Positions 53,457 through 62,834 of a stretch of 64,000 nt of DNA are shown one piece after another; within the stretch, counting starts at the first letter, position 1; each line of letters begins with the position of its first letter. The translations under genes and the position numbers were made by a program. Under the pieces are notes generated by a model. It saw only the letters and a list, made by a program, of their open reading frames with translations, was not told the origin of the DNA and ran no database searches. Where the stretch lies: NCBI RefSeq assembly GCF_006717145.1, contig NZ_VFQF01000001.1, forward strand, positions 1,674,001 to 1,738,000. The letters are read 5' to 3'. Origin of the DNA: Humibacillus xanthopallidus. GTDB lineage: Bacteria > Actinomycetota > Actinomycetes > Actinomycetales > Dermatophilaceae.

Positions 53457-56107
53457 CTGACGCACCTGACACCACGACCTCGCGGATCCCCGAGCGGCCC
53501 ACGCTCGACGGCCTCGAGGAGAAGTGGATGCAGGTATGGGCGCAGGAGGGCACCTACTCCTTCGACCGCGAGAAGGCGCTGTCGCTCCCCCGCGAGCAGG
53601 TCTTCGCCATCGACACCCCGCCGCCCACGGCGAGCGGCAGCCTGCACGTCGGCCACGTCTTCTCCTACACGCACACCGACTGCATGGCGCGCTACAAGCG
53701 GATGCAGGGCCTCGAGGTCTTCTACCCCATCGGCTGGGACGACAACGGCCTGCCGACCGAGCGCCGCGTGCAGAACTACTACGGCGTGCGCGGCGACGCG
53801 AGCCTGCCCTACGAGGAGGGCTTCACGCCGCCCTTCGAGGAGGGGGTCGACGCGAACGGCAAGGCGATCAAGCCGGCCGACCAGCGCCCGATCAGCCGCA
53901 AGAACTTCATCGAGCTGTGCGACATCCTCACCGTCAAGGACGAGGTGACCTTCGAGTCGCTCTTCCGCCGCCTCGGCTTCAGCCTCGACTGGGACATCAC
54001 CTACCGCACCATCGACGAGCGCTCGCGCGCCGTGGCGCAGCAGGCCTTCCTGCGCAACCTCGAGCGCGGCGAGGCCTACCAGAGCGAGGCCCCGGGCCTG
54101 TGGGACGTGACCTTCCAGACGGCCGTCGCCCAGGCCGAGCTCGAGGCGCGTGACTACCCCGGCGCCTACCACCGCGTCGCGTTCCACCGCCCCGACGGCC
54201 AACCGGTCCACATCGAGACGACCCGCCCCGAGCTCATCCCGTCGGTCGTCGCGCTCATCGCCCACCCCGAAGACGAGCGCTACCAGCCGCTCTTCGGCAC
54301 GACAGTCACCTCGCCGCTCTTCGGTGTCGAGGTGCCCGTGCTCGCCCACCGCGCGGCCGAGATGGACAAGGGCGCCGGCATCGCGATGTGCTGTACCTTC
54401 GGTGACCTCACCGACGTCCTGTGGTGGCGCGAGCTGCAGCTGCCGATGCGCTCGCTCATGACCCGCAACGGCCGCCTGCAGGCCGAGACCCCCGACTGGA
54501 TCGCCGGCGGCCCCGGTGAGCAGCTGTATGCCGCCTCGCTGGCGACGAAGACGACGTTCACCGCGCGTGAGGCCGTGGTCGCGGCACTGCGCGAGTCGGG
54601 TGACCTCGACGGCGAGCCGGTCAAGACCCAGCGCAAGGCGAACTTCTACGAGAAGGGCGACAAGCCCCTCGAGATCGTCACCTCCCGCCAGTGGTACATC
54701 CGCAACGGCGGCCGGGACGAGGCGCTGCGCGGCAAGCTCGTCGGCATGGGCGACGAGGTCGACTTCCATCCGGCCTTCATGCGCTCGCGCTACAAGAACT
54801 GGGTCGAGGGCCTCAACGGCGACTGGCTCATCTCGCGGCAGCGCTTCTTCGGCGTGCCCTTCCCGGTCTGGTACCCCGTCGACGCCGACGGCCAGCCGGA
54901 CCACGACCACCCGATCGTCGCGCCGGAGTCGGCCCTGCCCGTCGACCCGCAGATCGACGTGCCAGAAGGCTACGAGGAGTCGCAGCGCGGCCAGGTCGGC
55001 GGCTTCGTGGCCGACCCCGACATCATGGACACGTGGGCGACGTCGTCGCTGACACCGCAGATCGCCGCGGGCTGGCCGGTGCGCGACGGCGAGGGGCTCG
55101 GCTCCGACGAGGCGCTCTTCTCCTCGCTCTTCCCCTACGACCTGCGCCCGCAGGCGCACGACATCATCCGCACGTGGCTCTTCGCCACCGTGACGCGGTC
55201 CTACCTCGAGCACGGCGTCGCGCCGTGGCGGCACGCGGCCATCAGCGGCTGGATCCTCGACCCGGACCGCAAGAAGATGAGCAAGTCCAAGGGCAACGCC
55301 GAGACGCCCGAGGACGTCGTCAAGGCCAACGGCGCCGACGCGGTGCGCTACTGGGCGGCCTCGGGACGCCTCGGCACCGACGCCGCCTACGACACCGGCC
55401 AGATGAAGGTCGGCCGCCGACTCGCCATCAAGGTGCTCAACGCGAGCAAGTTCGCGTTGGGCTTCGGCGACGTCGACGGTGACCTGCGTTCGGCCGTGAC
55501 GCATCCGCTCGACCTCGCGATGCTCGCCACCCTCGGTGACGTCGTCGACAAGGCGACGGCCGGGTTCGAGTCGTGGGACTACACGAAGTCCCTCGAGGTG
55601 ACCGAGACCTTCTTCTGGTCCTTCTGCGACGACTACCTCGAGCTCGTCAAGGACCGTGCCTACGGCGGGCAGGGCGACGAGGCCGCCGCGAGCGCCCGGG
55701 CCGCCCTTCGCCTCGCGCTCGAGACGCTGCTGCGCCTGCTCGCGCCGTTCATCCCCTATGCGACCGAAGAGGTCTGGTCGTGGTTCGGCACGGGGTCGGT
55801 GCACCGCCAGAGCTGGCCGACCCGGTCCGAGCTGCCCACCGGCGGTGACGCCCTGCTGCTCGACTCGGTCGGTGCCGCCCTTGCGGGCGTGCGCAAGGTG
55901 AAGTCGGAGGCCAAGGTCGGCATGCGCGCCGAGGTGCGCACGATGACGCTCGTCGCACCGGAGGCGGCCCTCGCGCACGTGCGGGCGGCCGAGAGCGACC
56001 TGCGCGCCAGCGGCCGCATCTCCGAGCTGTCGTATGCCGTCGGCGACCACGTCGAGGTCCGTGACGCCGAGCTCGTCCCGGTGGAGAAGCAGCCCTCGAA
56101 GGCCTGA
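53453..56107 (+). CDS. valS: Valyl-tRNA synthetase
   Basis: Class I synthetase charging tRNA-Val, 884 residues. The HIGH motif is in DTPPPTASGSLHVGHVFSYT, the editing domain has HIETTRPELIPSVVALIAHP, and KMSKS is in DRKKMSKSKGNAETPEDVV. The insertion FEEGVDANGKAIKPADQRPISRKNF and the CCTFGDLTDVLWWRE segment are typical of the alternative ValS type found in many Actinobacteria. It lacks the long C-terminal coiled coil of E. coli ValS. It is coupled to the DUF2207-like gene, an unusual upstream partner. Confidence 0.97.
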   Translation: MTDAPDTTTSRIPERPTLDGLEEKWMQVWAQEGTYSFDREKALSLPREQVFAIDTPPPTASGSLHVGHVFSYTHTDCMARYKRMQGLEVFYPIGWDDNGLPTERRVQNYYGVRGDASLPYEEGFTPPFEEGVDANGKAIKPADQRPISRKNFIELCDILTVKDEVTFESLFRRLGFSLDWDITYRTIDERSRAVAQQAFLRNLERGEAYQSEAPGLWDVTFQTAVAQAELEARDYPGAYHRVAFHRPDGQPVHIETTRPELIPSVVALIAHPEDERYQPLFGTTVTSPLFGVEVPVLAHRAAEMDKGAGIAMCCTFGDLTDVLWWRELQLPMRSLMTRNGRLQAETPDWIAGGPGEQLYAASLATKTTFTAREAVVAALRESGDLDGEPVKTQRKANFYEKGDKPLEIVTSRQWYIRNGGRDEALRGKLVGMGDEVDFHPAFMRSRYKNWVEGLNGDWLISRQRFFGVPFPVWYPVDADGQPDHDHPIVAPESALPVDPQIDVPEGYEESQRGQVGGFVADPDIMDTWATSSLTPQIAAGWPVRDGEGLGSDEALFSSLFPYDLRPQAHDIIRTWLFATVTRSYLEHGVAPWRHAAISGWILDPDRKKMSKSKGNAETPEDVVKANGADAVRYWAASGRLGTDAAYDTGQMKVGRRLAIKVLNASKFALGFGDVDGDLRSAVTHPLDLAMLATLGDVVDKATAGFESWDYTKSLEVTETFFWSFCDDYLELVKDRAYGGQGDEAAASARAALRLALETLLRLLAPFIPYATEEVWSWFGTGSVHRQSWPTRSELPTGGDALLLDSVGAALAGVRKVKSEAKVGMRAEVRTMTLVAPEAALAHVRAAESDLRASGRISELSYAVGDHVEVRDAELVPVEKQPSKA

Positions 56108-56173
56108 GCGCCCTTGCAGCCAGTTGGCCGGGCTGCCCCCGCTGCGGGGTGGCCCGGCAATAGGCTGGAACGC

Positions 56174-56965
56174 ATGTCGAGGCGAGGGGTGATGGTCGCC
56201 GTCGCGTGCGGGCTCGTCGTGATGGCAGGCCTCGTCGTGGCGGCTGTGGCTCGCCCGGTGGCGCTGCTCGCGCGTCCCGAGGCCGCCGCGCCCGCTGCGC
56301 CGATCCCGTCGGTGCCCCAGAGCCTGCTGCCCACCTCGCCGCCGCGGTCGAGCTCGGGCCAGGGCGAGTTCACCCCGTCGGACCCGTCGCCCTTCCTCGT
56401 GGCCCTCGTGCAGATCATGCTCGTGCTGACGGCGGCCATCGTCCTCGCGGTGCTCGTGCGCATCCTCATGTCGCTGTGGCGCCGGCCGCGGATCACCCTG
56501 CACGAGGACCCGAGCTTCGAGATCCCCGACGTGCCGGTGGAGCTGCTGCGCACGGCCGAGCAACGGGTCACCCTGCTGCGCACCGGCGCTCCCCGCAACG
56601 CCATCGTGGCGGCGTGGCTCGACCTCGAGACGTCCGTCGCCGCCACAGGCCTGCCCCGCGACCCCGCCGAGACCTCGACGGAGTTCACCGAGCGGGTCAT
56701 CGGCACGTGGGAGGTCGACCGGCTCCGGCTCGGCGACCTCGCCGCCCTCTACCGTGAGGCCCGCTTCTCTGTGCACGAGCTGGGCGAGTCGCACCGGGAG
56801 CGGGCCCTGCTCGACCTCGAGACCCTCCACGCGGACCTCACCCGGGTCGCCGAGGGGGCCCGGATGGCAAGGGCAGCCACCGACGGTTCGGCAGGTCCGG
56901 GTGCGCCGGGCCCGGGCGCCCCTGACGCCCCGGACGCACCCGGCAACCGCGGCGGCGCAACGTGA
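56174..56965 (+). CDS. DUF4129-domain membrane protein
   Basis: 263 residues: an N-terminal signal/anchor helix, an extracytoplasmic Pro/Ser-rich stretch, a second helix (PFLVALVQIMLVLTAAIVLAVLVRIL), and a cytoplasmic DUF4129-like domain (AIVAAWLDLETSVAATGLPRDPAETSTEFTERV, LAALYREARFSVHELGESHRERA). The tail is Gly/Pro/Ala-rich. DUF4129 proteins accompany MoxR ATPases and DUF58 proteins; the same genes follow here. First gene of a five-gene operon with overlapping starts and stops. Confidence 0.88.
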   Translation: MSRRGVMVAVACGLVVMAGLVVAAVARPVALLARPEAAAPAAPIPSVPQSLLPTSPPRSSSGQGEFTPSDPSPFLVALVQIMLVLTAAIVLAVLVRILMSLWRRPRITLHEDPSFEIPDVPVELLRTAEQRVTLLRTGAPRNAIVAAWLDLETSVAATGLPRDPAETSTEFTERVIGTWEVDRLRLGDLAALYREARFSVHELGESHRERALLDLETLHADLTRVAEGARMARAATDGSAGPGAPGPGAPDAPDAPGNRGGAT

Positions 56966-57531
56966 GCCAGCCGGACGGCATACCGGCGACGGCTGCTCCT
57001 GCGACGCGGAGCTGGCGCGAGGTGGCGCGGTCGCTGCGGCCGTGGAAGCGGCGGCTCATCGGGCTGCTCGTGACGTGGGTGGTCATCGCCGGGGTGACGG
57101 TGGCCTTCGGCACCTCCCCCAACGTGCCGGTACTGCTCGCCGTGCTCGCCGCGCTCGCGATGCTGCTGTGGCACGTCGTCGACCACGCCGAGGCGCACCA
57201 CCTGACGGCCTGGCCGCTCGTCGACGGCGAGCTCGGCGGGCAGGGCCGCGGCAACGACTTCCGGGTGACCAACCTCGCGGGCCGGCTGGCTGCCGCGAAC
57301 GTCGCGAAGGAGGGGCGCGAGGCTCTCGTCCACGACCTGCACGTGCAGCTGCAGGTGCTCATCCGCGAGCGCCTCTATGCCAAGCACGGGCTCGTCGCCG
57401 AGGAGGAGCCGCGCTGGTCGGAGGGCGTCACGCCGCCCGAGCTCTGGCAGCTGCTCGTCGGCCTGCCGCCGCCCGACCTCTACCGGCCCGACCGGCTCGA
57501 CCCCTTGCTGACCAGACTCGAGAAGTGGTGA
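56962..57531 (+). CDS. Two-helix membrane protein of the MoxR operon
   Basis: 189 residues. Two hydrophobic segments (LIGLLVTWVVIAGVTVAFGT and VPVLLAVLAALAMLLWHVVDH) are followed by a soluble region with a conserved look (AANVAKEGREALVHDLHVQLQVLIRERL, ELWQLLVGLPPPDLYRPDRL). It starts with GTGA overlap to the DUF4129 gene and ends three bases before moxR. I do not recognise a named family; proteins in this position are common in actinobacterial MoxR operons. Confidence 0.8.
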   Translation: MSQPDGIPATAAPATRSWREVARSLRPWKRRLIGLLVTWVVIAGVTVAFGTSPNVPVLLAVLAALAMLLWHVVDHAEAHHLTAWPLVDGELGGQGRGNDFRVTNLAGRLAAANVAKEGREALVHDLHVQLQVLIRERLYAKHGLVAEEEPRWSEGVTPPELWQLLVGLPPPDLYRPDRLDPLLTRLEKW

Positions 57532-57534
57532 CTG

Positions 57535-58659
57535 ATGAGTGAACCCCTGGGTGACCCTGTGAGCGAGAGCGTGAGCGAGACCGTGAGCGAGACCGTGAGC
57601 GGCACGCCGCCGACGATCGGCATCGCCCGCACGAGCGAGCTCGCGGGCCGGGTGCTCGACGAGGTCGACCGAGCCGTTGTCGGCAAGCGGGAGGCCCTGA
57701 CGCTCGTGCTCGCGGGGGTCCTCGCGGGCGGGCACGTGCTCATGGAGGACTTCCCGGGGCTCGGCAAGACGCTCGCCGCGCGCAGCTTCGCGCAGGCGCT
57801 CGGTCTCGACTTCAAGCGGGCCCAGTTCACCCCCGACCTGCTGCCCGGAGACATCACCGGGTCGTTCATCTTCGACCAGCGCACGGGCGACTTCGAGTTC
57901 CGTGCCGGGCCGCTCTTCACCGGGCTGCTGCTCGCCGACGAGATCAACCGCACGCCCCCGAAGACGCAGGCGGCGCTGCTCGAGGCGATGCAGGAGAAGC
58001 AGGTCACCGTCGAGGGCCGCACGTTCCAGCTGCCGCGCCCCTTCCACGTCCTCGCGACCGCGAATCCCGTTGAGTACGAAGGCACCTACCCGCTACCGGA
58101 GGCGCAGCTCGACCGCTTCCTCATGCGCGTCTCGTTCGGCTACCCGTCGCTCGACGAGGAGTGGCAGATCCTCGCGAACCGGATGGCTCGCCAGCAGGAG
58201 GAGCAGGTGCTCGACGCCGTCGTCACACCCGCCGAGCTGCTCGCGATGCAGGCCGCCATCGAGGCCACGGTCGTCGACGAGTCCGTCGGCCGCTACTGCG
58301 TGGCACTGACGGCGGCGACCCGCACCCACGGCGACGTGCTCATGGGCGCCTCGCCTCGTGGCGCGCTCGGTCTGCTGCTCTGCGCCCGGGCGTATGCCGT
58401 CGTCGACGGCCGCGACTACGTGACCCCCGAGGACGTCAAGGCCGTCGCCCACGCCGTGCTGGCCCACCGCATCACCGTCAAGCCCGAGCTGTGGATGAGC
58501 AACGTCAGCGGTGCCGGTGTCGTGGCGAGCATCCTGCGCACCGTCGACACACCGTCGGCTCGCGAGGCGACGCCGGGGTCGGGGCCGGGGTCGGGGCCGG
58601 GGTCGGCGCCGGGGTCGGGGGCCGGCTTCCGACCGGGCGGAGAGCGGCATACCCCATGA
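57535..58659 (+). CDS. MoxR-family AAA+ ATPase
   Basis: 374 residues. Walker A is FPGLGKTLAAR, Walker B GLLLADEINRTPPKTQAALLEAMQE, sensor 1 region FHVLATANPVEYEGTYPLPEAQLDRFL, all typical of MoxR chaperone ATPases. The N-terminus has a short repeat (VSESVSETVSETVSG) and the C-terminus a Gly/Ser/Pro repeat coded by a GGGGTCGGGGCC tandem; both vary easily by slippage. MoxR proteins mature or activate partner proteins with vWA domains, here probably the DUF58 protein whose ATG overlaps the moxR stop. Confidence 0.95.
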   Translation: MSEPLGDPVSESVSETVSETVSGTPPTIGIARTSELAGRVLDEVDRAVVGKREALTLVLAGVLAGGHVLMEDFPGLGKTLAARSFAQALGLDFKRAQFTPDLLPGDITGSFIFDQRTGDFEFRAGPLFTGLLLADEINRTPPKTQAALLEAMQEKQVTVEGRTFQLPRPFHVLATANPVEYEGTYPLPEAQLDRFLMRVSFGYPSLDEEWQILANRMARQQEEQVLDAVVTPAELLAMQAAIEATVVDESVGRYCVALTAATRTHGDVLMGASPRGALGLLLCARAYAVVDGRDYVTPEDVKAVAHAVLAHRITVKPELWMSNVSGAGVVASILRTVDTPSAREATPGSGPGSGPGSAPGSGAGFRPGGERHTP

Positions 58660-59969
58660 GCAGCCGGCGGATGCGCGCGACGGCGTCGCGGACCCTCGGG
58701 GTTTGGGAGACGACGGCTGCGCACCAGCGGGCCATCGCCCTGGCCGGGCTCGGCGCCGTCCTCGCCGCGCTCGGCCGGCGGCCCGACCTGCTCGTCATCG
58801 CCGCTCCGCTCGCCGTGGCCGCGGTGTGGGGTCAGCTGGCGCGCCCGCGCGTGACGGTCGAGGCGACGGCACGGCTCACCGACGTCACGCTGCGTGAAGG
58901 GCAGGCCGTGGCGCTGCACGTCGTCACCGAGCCCGTGGTCCCCGACGTGCACGGCGTCGTGACGCTCGCGCAGGTGCCCTTCGTCGACCGCCAGCCCGGC
59001 AGCGGCATCGCCCTGCTCGACGACGGCGCAGCCACGCTCGGCGTGCGCAGCACCCGGTGGGGGCGCCGGCGGGTCGGCACCGTGTCGGTGACGCTGACGA
59101 GCGCGTGGGGCGCCTTCCGGGTCGGGCCCGAGGAGCTGCCCGACCTCGACACCGCGACGCTCCCGGTGCCGGCGGCGTTCGACGCGAGCGCCCCGACCCC
59201 GCACCCGCGCGGGATCGTGGGCCTCAACCGGTCCAACCGCCCCGGCTCGGGCAGTGAGTTCAACACGATCCGGGCCTTCCATCCCGGCGACCGGCTGCGC
59301 CGGATCAGCTGGCCGGTCTCGCTGCGCACGGGCACGCTGCACGTCACCTCGACCTTCAGCGACGAGGACGCGCACGTCATGCTCCTCGTCGACGCCTTCA
59401 GCGACCTGGGCCCGCGAGAAGGCATCGACGGGCGGCCCACGAGCCTCGACGTCACCGTGCGGGCGGCGGGCGCGATGAGCGAGCACTTCCTGCGCAGCAA
59501 CGACCGGCTGACGCTGCGCACGGTCGGCGCTGCCGAGGTGCCGATGCTCGGCACCGGCTCCGGCACCAACCACCTGCGGCGGGTCCTCGACACGCTCGCC
59601 CTCATCACGCCCGCCAGCGAACGCCGTGATACCGGCGAGCACGCCCTGCGCGGGGTCGACCCCAACGCGCTGTGCCTCGTGCTGTCGCCGCTCATCGACC
59701 AGACGATGGTGGGGCTCGCGCACACCCTGGCGGCGCGAGGCATGACGGTCGTCGTCGTCGACACCTTCCCCGAGCACCTCGTCGCCGGCACCGGCGACGT
59801 CTACCAGGCCCTCGCCTGGCGGATGCGACTGCTCTCGCGCGAGGCCCAGGTGAGCAGCCTGCGCCTGCGCGGAGTGCCGGTCGTGCCCTGGCGCGGCCCC
59901 GGCTCGCTCGACCAGGTGCTGCGCGACATCGCCCGTCGCGCCTCGGCCCCACGGCTGTCGAGGCGATGA
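58656..59969 (+). CDS. DUF58 (vWA-like) protein
   Basis: 437 residues with an N-terminal membrane hairpin (about 25-60), a beta-rich region and the DUF58 core: GLNRSNRPGSGSEFNTIRAFHPGDRLRRISWPVSLRTGTL, then the vWA-like strand VMLLVDAFSD. The MIDAS Asp-x-Ser is degenerate (DAFSD). Arrangement MoxR-DUF58 is one of the most conserved in Actinobacteria; proposed roles are in envelope assembly or stress. Both ends overlap neighbours as ATGA. Confidence 0.93.
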   Translation: MSSRRMRATASRTLGVWETTAAHQRAIALAGLGAVLAALGRRPDLLVIAAPLAVAAVWGQLARPRVTVEATARLTDVTLREGQAVALHVVTEPVVPDVHGVVTLAQVPFVDRQPGSGIALLDDGAATLGVRSTRWGRRRVGTVSVTLTSAWGAFRVGPEELPDLDTATLPVPAAFDASAPTPHPRGIVGLNRSNRPGSGSEFNTIRAFHPGDRLRRISWPVSLRTGTLHVTSTFSDEDAHVMLLVDAFSDLGPREGIDGRPTSLDVTVRAAGAMSEHFLRSNDRLTLRTVGAAEVPMLGTGSGTNHLRRVLDTLALITPASERRDTGEHALRGVDPNALCLVLSPLIDQTMVGLAHTLAARGMTVVVVDTFPEHLVAGTGDVYQALAWRMRLLSREAQVSSLRLRGVPVVPWRGPGSLDQVLRDIARRASAPRLSRR

Positions 59970-60565
59970 ACATGTCGTCACCCCCGGTCGTCCCTCCGTC
60001 TTCCCCGGTCGCACCGCCGCCGCACCGCCGCCGCACCCTGCGCTTCGGAACCGGACCCGAGTGGTCCTTCGCTCAGCTCGGGATGACGGCCGTGGCAACC
60101 TCCGGGGTCGTGGTCTACCTCGGCGCCCTGCACCGCGCGGTCGGCGGCTTCGACGGCGTCTGGTGGCTGCTCGCCCTTGTCCCCCTCGTGCTCATGCCGT
60201 GGCCGGGGTCGGCTGCGCCGCTGGCCCTCTGGGCGGTGCTGCTCACGGGCTGGTTCGTGCTCACTCCCGAGGGCACCTTCTCGTGGTGGGCCCTGCCGGC
60301 AGCCGCGGGGGCCGTCGCCGCGCACGCCGCGCACGCCTTGTCCGCGACCTCCCCGCCCGCCGGGTCGTTCACCCGAGTCACGGTGCGGCGATGGCTCCGG
60401 CACTGCGTCGTCGCCCTCTCGGCTGCCTGCGCCGTCGTCGTCGCCGTCGCCTCGCTCTCCAGCCGGGACCTGACGATCGGAGCGGTCGGCCTCGTCGTGG
60501 GACTTCTCGGGGTGGCCGCCGGGCTCGCCTGGGTGCGCACGAGCCCTCCGTCCTCAGCGGACTGA
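59966..60565 (+). CDS. Membrane protein at the end of the MoxR operon
   Basis: 199 residues with a Pro-rich N-terminus and about five or six helices (LGMTAVATSGVVVYLGALH, VWWLLALVPLVLMPWPG, LALWAVLLTGWFVLT, two more at the end). No motif was recognised. The ATG overlaps the DUF58 stop. It is last in the operon, and the next gene is convergent about 140 bp away. No clear terminator hairpin was seen in that gap. Confidence 0.8.
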   Translation: MNMSSPPVVPPSSPVAPPPHRRRTLRFGTGPEWSFAQLGMTAVATSGVVVYLGALHRAVGGFDGVWWLLALVPLVLMPWPGSAAPLALWAVLLTGWFVLTPEGTFSWWALPAAAGAVAAHAAHALSATSPPAGSFTRVTVRRWLRHCVVALSAACAVVVAVASLSSRDLTIGAVGLVVGLLGVAAGLAWVRTSPPSSAD

Positions 60566-60705
60566 GCGGCCGCCAGGCCCTGGCTGCTCGCGCAGGCAAC
60601 GCGACGGTCCCGACGCGCTCGGCCCGGAGGGCGAGGTGCCGGGGCGGACGGTGTCACGGGTCCTGCGCCGCCACCACGTGCTGTCCGTGCGTGACTGCGA
60701 CCCGA

Positions 60706-62733
60706 TCACACGGAGCGACGGAAGCAGACGAGCGTTCCCGCGGCGGCGACGGCGTGAAAGCCGACCGCTTCCAGCGCTGCCACTGCCGGGGCCCGGGACG
60801 CGCGTACGCAGGCGGTGTCGACGCTGAGCCGATCCAGCTGCTGACGGAGCTTCTCGTGGTCGGCCTCGGTCCGCCCGTCGGCAAAGGACTGGAGGTCACG
60901 CCGGTCGGCCACCAGCGAGCCGGGGAGGGACTCGTACTCGTGCAGGTAGAAGGACCGGGCCGACACCGGGTGCACGTCGACCGACATGTCGGCGACGACC
61001 CGCGTCGTGTCCCAGGGGGCGAGCAGGACGTCGCCAGGACGCGACACCCGTAGCGCCATCCGGGCCGACGCCTCTGCGCCGACCGGCACCTTCCACGCCG
61101 TCGGCGCCGACCACCGCGCACCGTTCTCGTTCGGGCCGATCCATCGCCCGCCGACGAGCGGCATCAGGCCGACGACGAGGGCGGTGGATGCGGCGACGAG
61201 TGCCCGCGCCCGGCCGTGGACAAGACCAGCGGCGACGCCAGTCAGTGCGCCGACGAGAAGCGGCACCGGGACGACCCACCACATCCGCCAGAGGACCGGG
61301 CCAACTCCGCCGGCCTGGGTCAGGAAATGGGTGACCGGTGGTAGCAGGATCAGGCTCGTGGCAAGGGTCGTGGAGACGACCACCGCGCGGGCGGCGAGAG
61401 ATCGCATGCCCAGCCAGCCCAGGCACACCGCGAGATAGGTCGCCACCATGAGCCCCTTGGCACCCGGAACGGCGGTGATCGGGTTCAGGAACGCTGACGG
61501 GTCGGCCGCCGCACCGGTCTCCCCTGCGACGGTCGGATCAGCGCCGGGCGTGGCCAGCAGGGCCATGATGACCCCGCACACCAGCGGGTAGGCGAGGACC
61601 GCGACGACCGCCGCCGCGCGTCGCCACTGACCCAGCAGGAGGGCGGCGAGCACGACACCGCCGAGCAGCACGGGAAGGAGGAAGACGGCGGTGTTGCTCG
61701 CTCCCACGGCCGCCACGACAGCCAGCCCCAGGGCGAGGCCGCGCCTCCAGCCCCCGCGCCGGAGGAACTCGATGGCAACGGCAGTGACGAGGGGCAGCAC
61801 CAGCGTGGCGAGCACGCTCTTGCCCTGCCACATCCGGGGTGCGAAGAAGTTGCCGAAGGACGCGCCCGAGCCGCCGGACGTGAGCAGGTAGAGCACGGCT
61901 GCTGACAACGCGAACGCGCTGAAGGGGATGCGGCACACCGAGACGAGCCAGGTCAGGGCCAGCACGGCGGCGACCGTGAGGACCGGCGCCGCCACCACAT
62001 AGGTGATCGCGGCCCCGGACTGGCCGGTGAGGTAGCCGATGGCGCCGAAGAGGCCCTCGATGCTGTGAATGGGCGGGTCGTGTCCCGTGATCGCGGGGAG
62101 GACCTCGTCACTCAGCATGGTGTCGCGCCGAGGGAAGTCGCCCCGGTCGGAAACCCACTGCGCGAGGTTGACGAAGTAGGCGTCGTCACCGTCAGGCTTC
62201 GCGGTCAACGCACTGAGCGCGCCGCAGGCGAGCGCCCACAGCCAGCCGGTCACCCACAGCACGGGCTCCGCCGAGCGGTGCTGCGGCCCGACGAGACGAA
62301 CCCGGTAACGAGCGGCGATGGCGAGCGCCGCCCAGGCTGCGCTGCCGCACGCGAAGAGGCTGATGGCGATGGCCTGGTGACCGAGCAAGCCGGCCCCGAT
62401 GGCCAGCACCGCCACCACCGCAGCGGCCACCAGCTGCCACCGCGACTCGGGACGCATCCGTTCCGTGGGCGAGCCCTTCCAGAACGTTCGCACCACGACA
62501 AACGACAGGGTCGCGGTGAGGGCCAGCGCGGCTGTCGCTGTCACTGGCACTTGGAGATCGGCGAACAGGGCCACCTGATAGACCAGTGTCCAGCTGGCCA
62601 GGGCGACCAGACCCACGAGCAACGCGGACTGGGTCCAGCGCTCGAGCCACCCGAGACGAGCCGTCCAGCCCGACGGCGGCGCAGACCTGGTCGTATCGCC
62701 ACCCGTAGTGGCGATGGTGGTGGGGGCGGTCAC
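60706..62733 (-). CDS. Large polytopic membrane protein, GT-C-like
   Basis: 675 residues with about a dozen helices. An acidic loop after the first helices (KPDGDDAYFVNLAQWVSDRGDFPRRD, residues around 165-190) resembles the catalytic loop of GT-C glycosyltransferases that use lipid-linked sugars. HDPPIHSIEGLFGAIGYLTG and SGASFGNFFAPRMWQGK follow. The C-terminal 110 residues form a soluble outer domain with two Cys. No family name is certain; similar actinobacterial proteins are annotated as uncharacterised. The GTG at 62733 overlaps the stop of a 34-codon ORF as GTGA, which supports this start. Confidence 0.72.
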   Translation of the reverse strand: MTAPTTIATTGGDTTRSAPPSGWTARLGWLERWTQSALLVGLVALASWTLVYQVALFADLQVPVTATAALALTATLSFVVVRTFWKGSPTERMRPESRWQLVAAAVVAVLAIGAGLLGHQAIAISLFACGSAAWAALAIAARYRVRLVGPQHRSAEPVLWVTGWLWALACGALSALTAKPDGDDAYFVNLAQWVSDRGDFPRRDTMLSDEVLPAITGHDPPIHSIEGLFGAIGYLTGQSGAAITYVVAAPVLTVAAVLALTWLVSVCRIPFSAFALSAAVLYLLTSGGSGASFGNFFAPRMWQGKSVLATLVLPLVTAVAIEFLRRGGWRRGLALGLAVVAAVGASNTAVFLLPVLLGGVVLAALLLGQWRRAAAVVAVLAYPLVCGVIMALLATPGADPTVAGETGAAADPSAFLNPITAVPGAKGLMVATYLAVCLGWLGMRSLAARAVVVSTTLATSLILLPPVTHFLTQAGGVGPVLWRMWWVVPVPLLVGALTGVAAGLVHGRARALVAASTALVVGLMPLVGGRWIGPNENGARWSAPTAWKVPVGAEASARMALRVSRPGDVLLAPWDTTRVVADMSVDVHPVSARSFYLHEYESLPGSLVADRRDLQSFADGRTEADHEKLRQQLDRLSVDTACVRASRAPAVAALEAVGFHAVAAAGTLVCFRRSV

Positions 62734-62834
62734 CGGGCCCCCACGCCCGCAGAAGCAAGCGCGAACGCGGTCTTCGAGCAGGACGCGATGAGGGCGCTCG
62801 TCAGGCGGAACTCGCCGGCGGCGTGACTGGACAT
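62730..62834 (-). CDS. 34-residue ORF coupled to the large membrane protein
   Basis: The ATG at 62834 is preceded by CGAGGAAC at good spacing, and the stop overlaps the next GTG as GTGA. The peptide begins MSSHAAGEFRLTSALIASCS and ends ALASAGVGAR. It could be a small protein or a translational-coupling leader. There is no homology clue, so this rests on start signals and overlap only. Confidence 0.45.
   Translation of the reverse strand: MSSHAAGEFRLTSALIASCSKTAFALASAGVGAR

Noticed and set aside
53069-56830. Very long open frame antisense to valS (over 1200 codons)
   Set aside because: Composition is Arg/Gly/Val/Asp-rich with no family motif, and it mirrors valS, which has all synthetase motifs. 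Long antisense frames are expected at this GC content.
58563-58625. GGGGTCGGGGCC tandem in moxR as a regulatory or mobile element
   Set aside because: In-frame slippage-type repeat coding for a Gly/Ser/Pro tail; possible G-quadruplex but no other support.
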